Assembly (NCBI RefSeq): GCF_014199215.1
Contig: NZ_JACIJC010000004.1
Coordinates: forward strand, 186,001 to 250,000
Reading direction: 5' to 3'
Length of the DNA stretch: 64,000 nucleotides
DNA from: Sphingobium boeckii
GTDB taxonomy: Bacteria > Pseudomonadota > Alphaproteobacteria > Sphingomonadales > Sphingomonadaceae
This document shows, piece after piece, positions 62,005 to 64,000 of this stretch (positions are counted from its first letter, which is position 1; each line of letters begins with the position of its first letter). The notes beneath the pieces are model-generated. The model searched no databases. It was not told where the DNA came from and was given only the letters and a program-made list of their open reading frames with translations. Position numbers and translations under genes: made by a program.

Positions 62005-63164
62005 TCCGCAGGCACCGCGACGCCACCGGTCTCGACTTCGCGCACGCGCGCGTCCAGCGTCGAACGGCGCTTGCCCAGCCACAGATACAGCCCGCTGCCC
62101 AGCACCACGATCGTCGCCAGATCGAGCAACGCCCAGAGGATCTTGAGCGGCAGCGCGCCATAGTCGCCAAAATGGAGCGGCTGGGACAGGAGCAGCGCCT
62201 GCACATACCAGGGCAAGGGCCGAATATCGGTGAGTACGCCGGTTTGGGCGTCGATCAGCGCGGGGGTCAGCATCCGCTTGGTCAGCGGCGTATCGCCCTG
62301 CAGGAACACCGCATAATGATGCTTGCTGCTGAACGCACCGCCGGGGAAGGCCACGAATTGCGGACGATTGCCGGGCGCGGCGCGCTTGGCGGACTCCACC
62401 GCAGCATTGATCGAGCCCAGGCGGCCCGGCGGCGGCGGTGGCTGGTCCCTGTATGCCCCGGTCATCTCCGCAAGTTCGCTCGCCTGCCAGAGCTGGATGA
62501 TCGGCGTGGCGAGCGTGTTGATCACCCCGGTCACCCCGACGACGCTGGCCCAGGCGAGGCTCACGATGCCGAGCAGATTATGATAATCGAGCCATTTCAC
62601 GCGCCGGCTGCGCGATACGCGAACCGTGCCGAAATCGAGCTTGCGCATGAACGGCGCGTAGAGAACGACGCCCGAAACGATGGCCACGAAGAAGAGCAGC
62701 CCCATCAGACCCAGGAAGAGCATACCGGGGAGCCCCAGAAACATGTCGGTGTGAAGCTGGAGGATGAAGTGCATCACCCCGTCCACCGTCTGCGCTTCCC
62801 CCGCCGGGGCGCTGATCAAATCGCCCGTGACGCGATCGAACGACTGAAAATACATGTCGGCTTCGGGCGAGTCGGGCCGCGGTCCGGTTGTGATGTTCAC
62901 CACCGGGCGGTCTTCGTCGAAACTCAGGAACAGGCCCACCTCACCCGGACGACGCTCAAGCGCGGAGGCCATCACGCGATCGAGGCTGAGCAATGGCGCA
63001 TCGGATGCCGCCGCCAATGCTTCATGTCCGCCGGCGAGTTCATCAATTTCATGGTGGAAAATCAACGGCAAGCCGGTGACGCAGAGCATCAGCAAAAACA
63101 GCGTGCAGACGATGCTCGTCCATTTATGCACCAGATACCACGCACGGATAGCGCCGCGGCTCAT
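62001..63164 (-). CDS. PepSY-associated membrane protein (iron-regulated type)
   Basis: 387 residues with four main membrane helices. The N-terminal AWYLVHKWTSIVCTLFLLML and LIFHHEIDEL carry the histidines of the PepSY_TM family; the periplasmic region includes the PepSY fold (ALERRPGEVGLFLSFDED). HTDMFLGLPGMLFLGLMGL and VKWLDYHNLLGIVSLAWA hold further helix histidines. Members are linked to ferric-siderophore reduction at the inner membrane. ATG 63164 is chosen over upstream frames. It is first in the operon, with a Fur-like box 22 bases upstream. Confidence 0.92.
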   Translation of the reverse strand: MSRGAIRAWYLVHKWTSIVCTLFLLMLCVTGLPLIFHHEIDELAGGHEALAAASDAPLLSLDRVMASALERRPGEVGLFLSFDEDRPVVNITTGPRPDSPEADMYFQSFDRVTGDLISAPAGEAQTVDGVMHFILQLHTDMFLGLPGMLFLGLMGLLFFVAIVSGVVLYAPFMRKLDFGTVRVSRSRRVKWLDYHNLLGIVSLAWASVVGVTGVINTLATPIIQLWQASELAEMTGAYRDQPPPPPGRLGSINAAVESAKRAAPGNRPQFVAFPGGAFSSKHHYAVFLQGDTPLTKRMLTPALIDAQTGVLTDIRPLPWYVQALLLSQPLHFGDYGALPLKILWALLDLATIVVLGSGLYLWLGKRRSTLDARVREVETGGVAVPAE

Positions 63165-63186
63165 CGCCCGTATTCCCGGCCCGATT

Positions 63187-63206
63187 GCATAATGAATGTC
63201 ATTTGC
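63187..63206. promoter_or_regulatory. Fur box-like operator
   Basis: The sequence GCATAATGAATGTCATTTGC contains the inverted pair AATGA..TCATT, close to the classical Fur box pattern. It lies just upstream of the PepSY gene and about 105 bases upstream of the divergent phasin gene. Together with the siderophore receptor downstream this supports iron repression by Fur. Confidence 0.65.
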
Positions 63207-63310
63207 AAAAGCCCATAAGGGAACACTAGGAGTCGATGCAATAGCTATGCAATGATAGGGAACCGAAAGCCGCGATGCGCGCTTTGGAGAGAGATCGAGA
63301 GGAACGAGCG

Positions 63311-63613
63311 ATGGCAGACGACAAAGCACAGGGCATGGGCGACGCAATCAAGGCGTCAGGGACGAAGATCGCCGAGAATAGCGCGACCGTCAGCCTGAAA
63401 ATGCTTGATTATGCGGAGCAGAATACGCGCGAAGCCTTTGCGGCGATGCGCGCCGCCGCCGGTGCCACCAGCCTCAGCGAAGTGCTGAAAGTGCAGGGCG
63501 ATTTCATCCGCGAACAGGGCGGACGCAGCATGACCCAGGCGCGCGAGATCGGTGAACTGATCGCCGCATTCGGCAAGACCGCCGTATCGCCGTTGACCGG
63601 CAAGAAGGACTAA
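63311..63613 (+). CDS. Phasin family protein
   Basis: 100 residues from ATG 63311, preceded by GAGAGGAACG. The phasin-type helix run LDYAEQNTREAFAAMRAAAGATSLSEVLKVQ is clear (shown here in shorter pieces: SLKMLDYAEQNTREAF and SEVLKVQGDFIREQ). Phasins coat polyhydroxyalkanoate granules; small ones may also act as chaperones. PHA synthase is not in the window. The stop overlaps that of the convergent AraC gene. Confidence 0.9.
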   Translation: MADDKAQGMGDAIKASGTKIAENSATVSLKMLDYAEQNTREAFAAMRAAAGATSLSEVLKVQGDFIREQGGRSMTQAREIGELIAAFGKTAVSPLTGKKD

Positions 63614-64000
63614 ATCTCGGCCATCAATTCCGGGCGCGCGCGCAATCGCGCCGCGTCCGCAATGGGCGGGGCACCGAACAGACGACGATATTCGCGGCTG
63701 AATTGAGAGGGGCTGTCATAGCCCACCTCATGCCCCGCCGTGGCCGCGTCCATGCCAGCGCCCAGGATGAGCTGCCGGGCTTCCTGCAGCCTGATCTGTT
63801 TTTGATATTGCAGCGGGCTCATCGCCGTGACCGCCTTGAAATGCTCATGCAGCGCAGAGGTGCTCATCCGCGCTTCTTCCGCCACGCGCCCGATCGTAAA
63901 CGGCTGCGCATAATTCCGCCGGATCCAGCCGATTGCGCGATTGACCTGATTGAGCCGGCTATCCGCCACCGCGATGGCGCGCGCCTGATCCTTCTGATCA
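63610..64000 (-). CDS. AraC-family transcription regulator, N-terminus outside the window
   Basis: 130 C-terminal residues are visible and the frame stays open to the window edge. Both helix-turn-helix motifs of the AraC domain are seen: TIGRVAEEARMSTSALHEHFK and AGHEVGYDSPSQFSREYRRLFG. The linker ADSRLNQVNRAIGWIRRNY fits the group with an AraC_N sensing domain upstream, which must lie beyond position 64000. It overlaps the phasin stop codon by three bases on the other strand. Confidence 0.9.
   Translation of the reverse strand, partial: DQKDQARAIAVADSRLNQVNRAIGWIRRNYAQPFTIGRVAEEARMSTSALHEHFKAVTAMSPLQYQKQIRLQEARQLILGAGMDAATAGHEVGYDSPSQFSREYRRLFGAPPIADAARLRARPELMAEI

Overview
The window looks like a chromosomal segment from a GC-rich alphaproteobacterium, most likely a member of the Sphingomonadales (Sphingomonas/Sphingobium-like). 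This is inferred from the plant-type glutamate-cysteine ligase, two TonB-dependent receptors, a phasin, the AcrB-type pump with lipoprotein adaptor, a stand-alone glucokinase, and many short GTCA-type palindromic repeats between genes. No phage, plasmid, rRNA operon or CRISPR array is visible. One tRNA gene (Gly, UCC anticodon) is present.

Layout. 1-9.5 kb: protein and branched-chain amino-acid use on the minus strand (lipoprotein fragment, secreted prolyl oligopeptidase, bkdA1-bkdA2-bkdB 2-oxo-acid dehydrogenase, secreted M3 peptidase), interrupted by a small AT-richer secreted protein. 9.6-19.2 kb: acyl-CoA and aromatic amino-acid catabolism (glutaryl-CoA dehydrogenase, thiolase, FAH-family hydrolase, LCAD-like acyl-CoA dehydrogenase, nitroreductase, SDR hydroxyacyl-CoA dehydrogenase) with a DUF808 membrane protein, a GAF histidine kinase and a chloroperoxidase-like hydrolase. 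19.2-21 kb: a decayed, repeat-rich patch with a frameshifted GIY-YIG nuclease enclosed by 40-bp inverted arms and a broken enoyl-CoA hydratase. 21-29.4 kb: CNNM/CorC protein, OmpA-like lipoprotein, gshA, an ICMT-like methyltransferase, and an EF-hand protein with a two-component system. 29.5-35.4 kb: tRNA-Gly, solitary mreB, a small hydrolase, an Rrf2 regulator divergent from a GMC oxidoreductase, and purU. 35.4-36.5 kb: hypothetical gene and a repeat cluster. 36.5-42.3 kb: aminotransferase, galU, M48 peptidase, glpK, YbjN. 42.4-48.9 kb: RND adaptor and pump followed by tspO and ubiK, then vapB-vapC-tlyA with overlapping frames. 48.9-54 kb: YbbP/YbbA ABC exporter, divergent tesA esterase, class A beta-lactamase-like lipoprotein. 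54-64 kb: TonB receptor and glk, DUF4126 plus flavin disulfide reductase, a probably Fur-controlled PepSY/small protein/siderophore-receptor operon, phasin, and a partial AraC regulator.

Most genes are ordinary core metabolism. The most unusual signal is the repeat system. At least three families of interspersed element share one design: the tetranucleotide GTCA (once GTCG), then a short hairpin of family-specific sequence, then TCC, with two such units facing each other. One pair encloses a single-domain GIY-YIG nuclease gene almost exactly, and the two arms differ by paired, structure-preserving changes. This resembles the RAYT/REP relationship of gammaproteobacteria but with a different nuclease fold. 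The same units sit inside the bkd and ybb operons.
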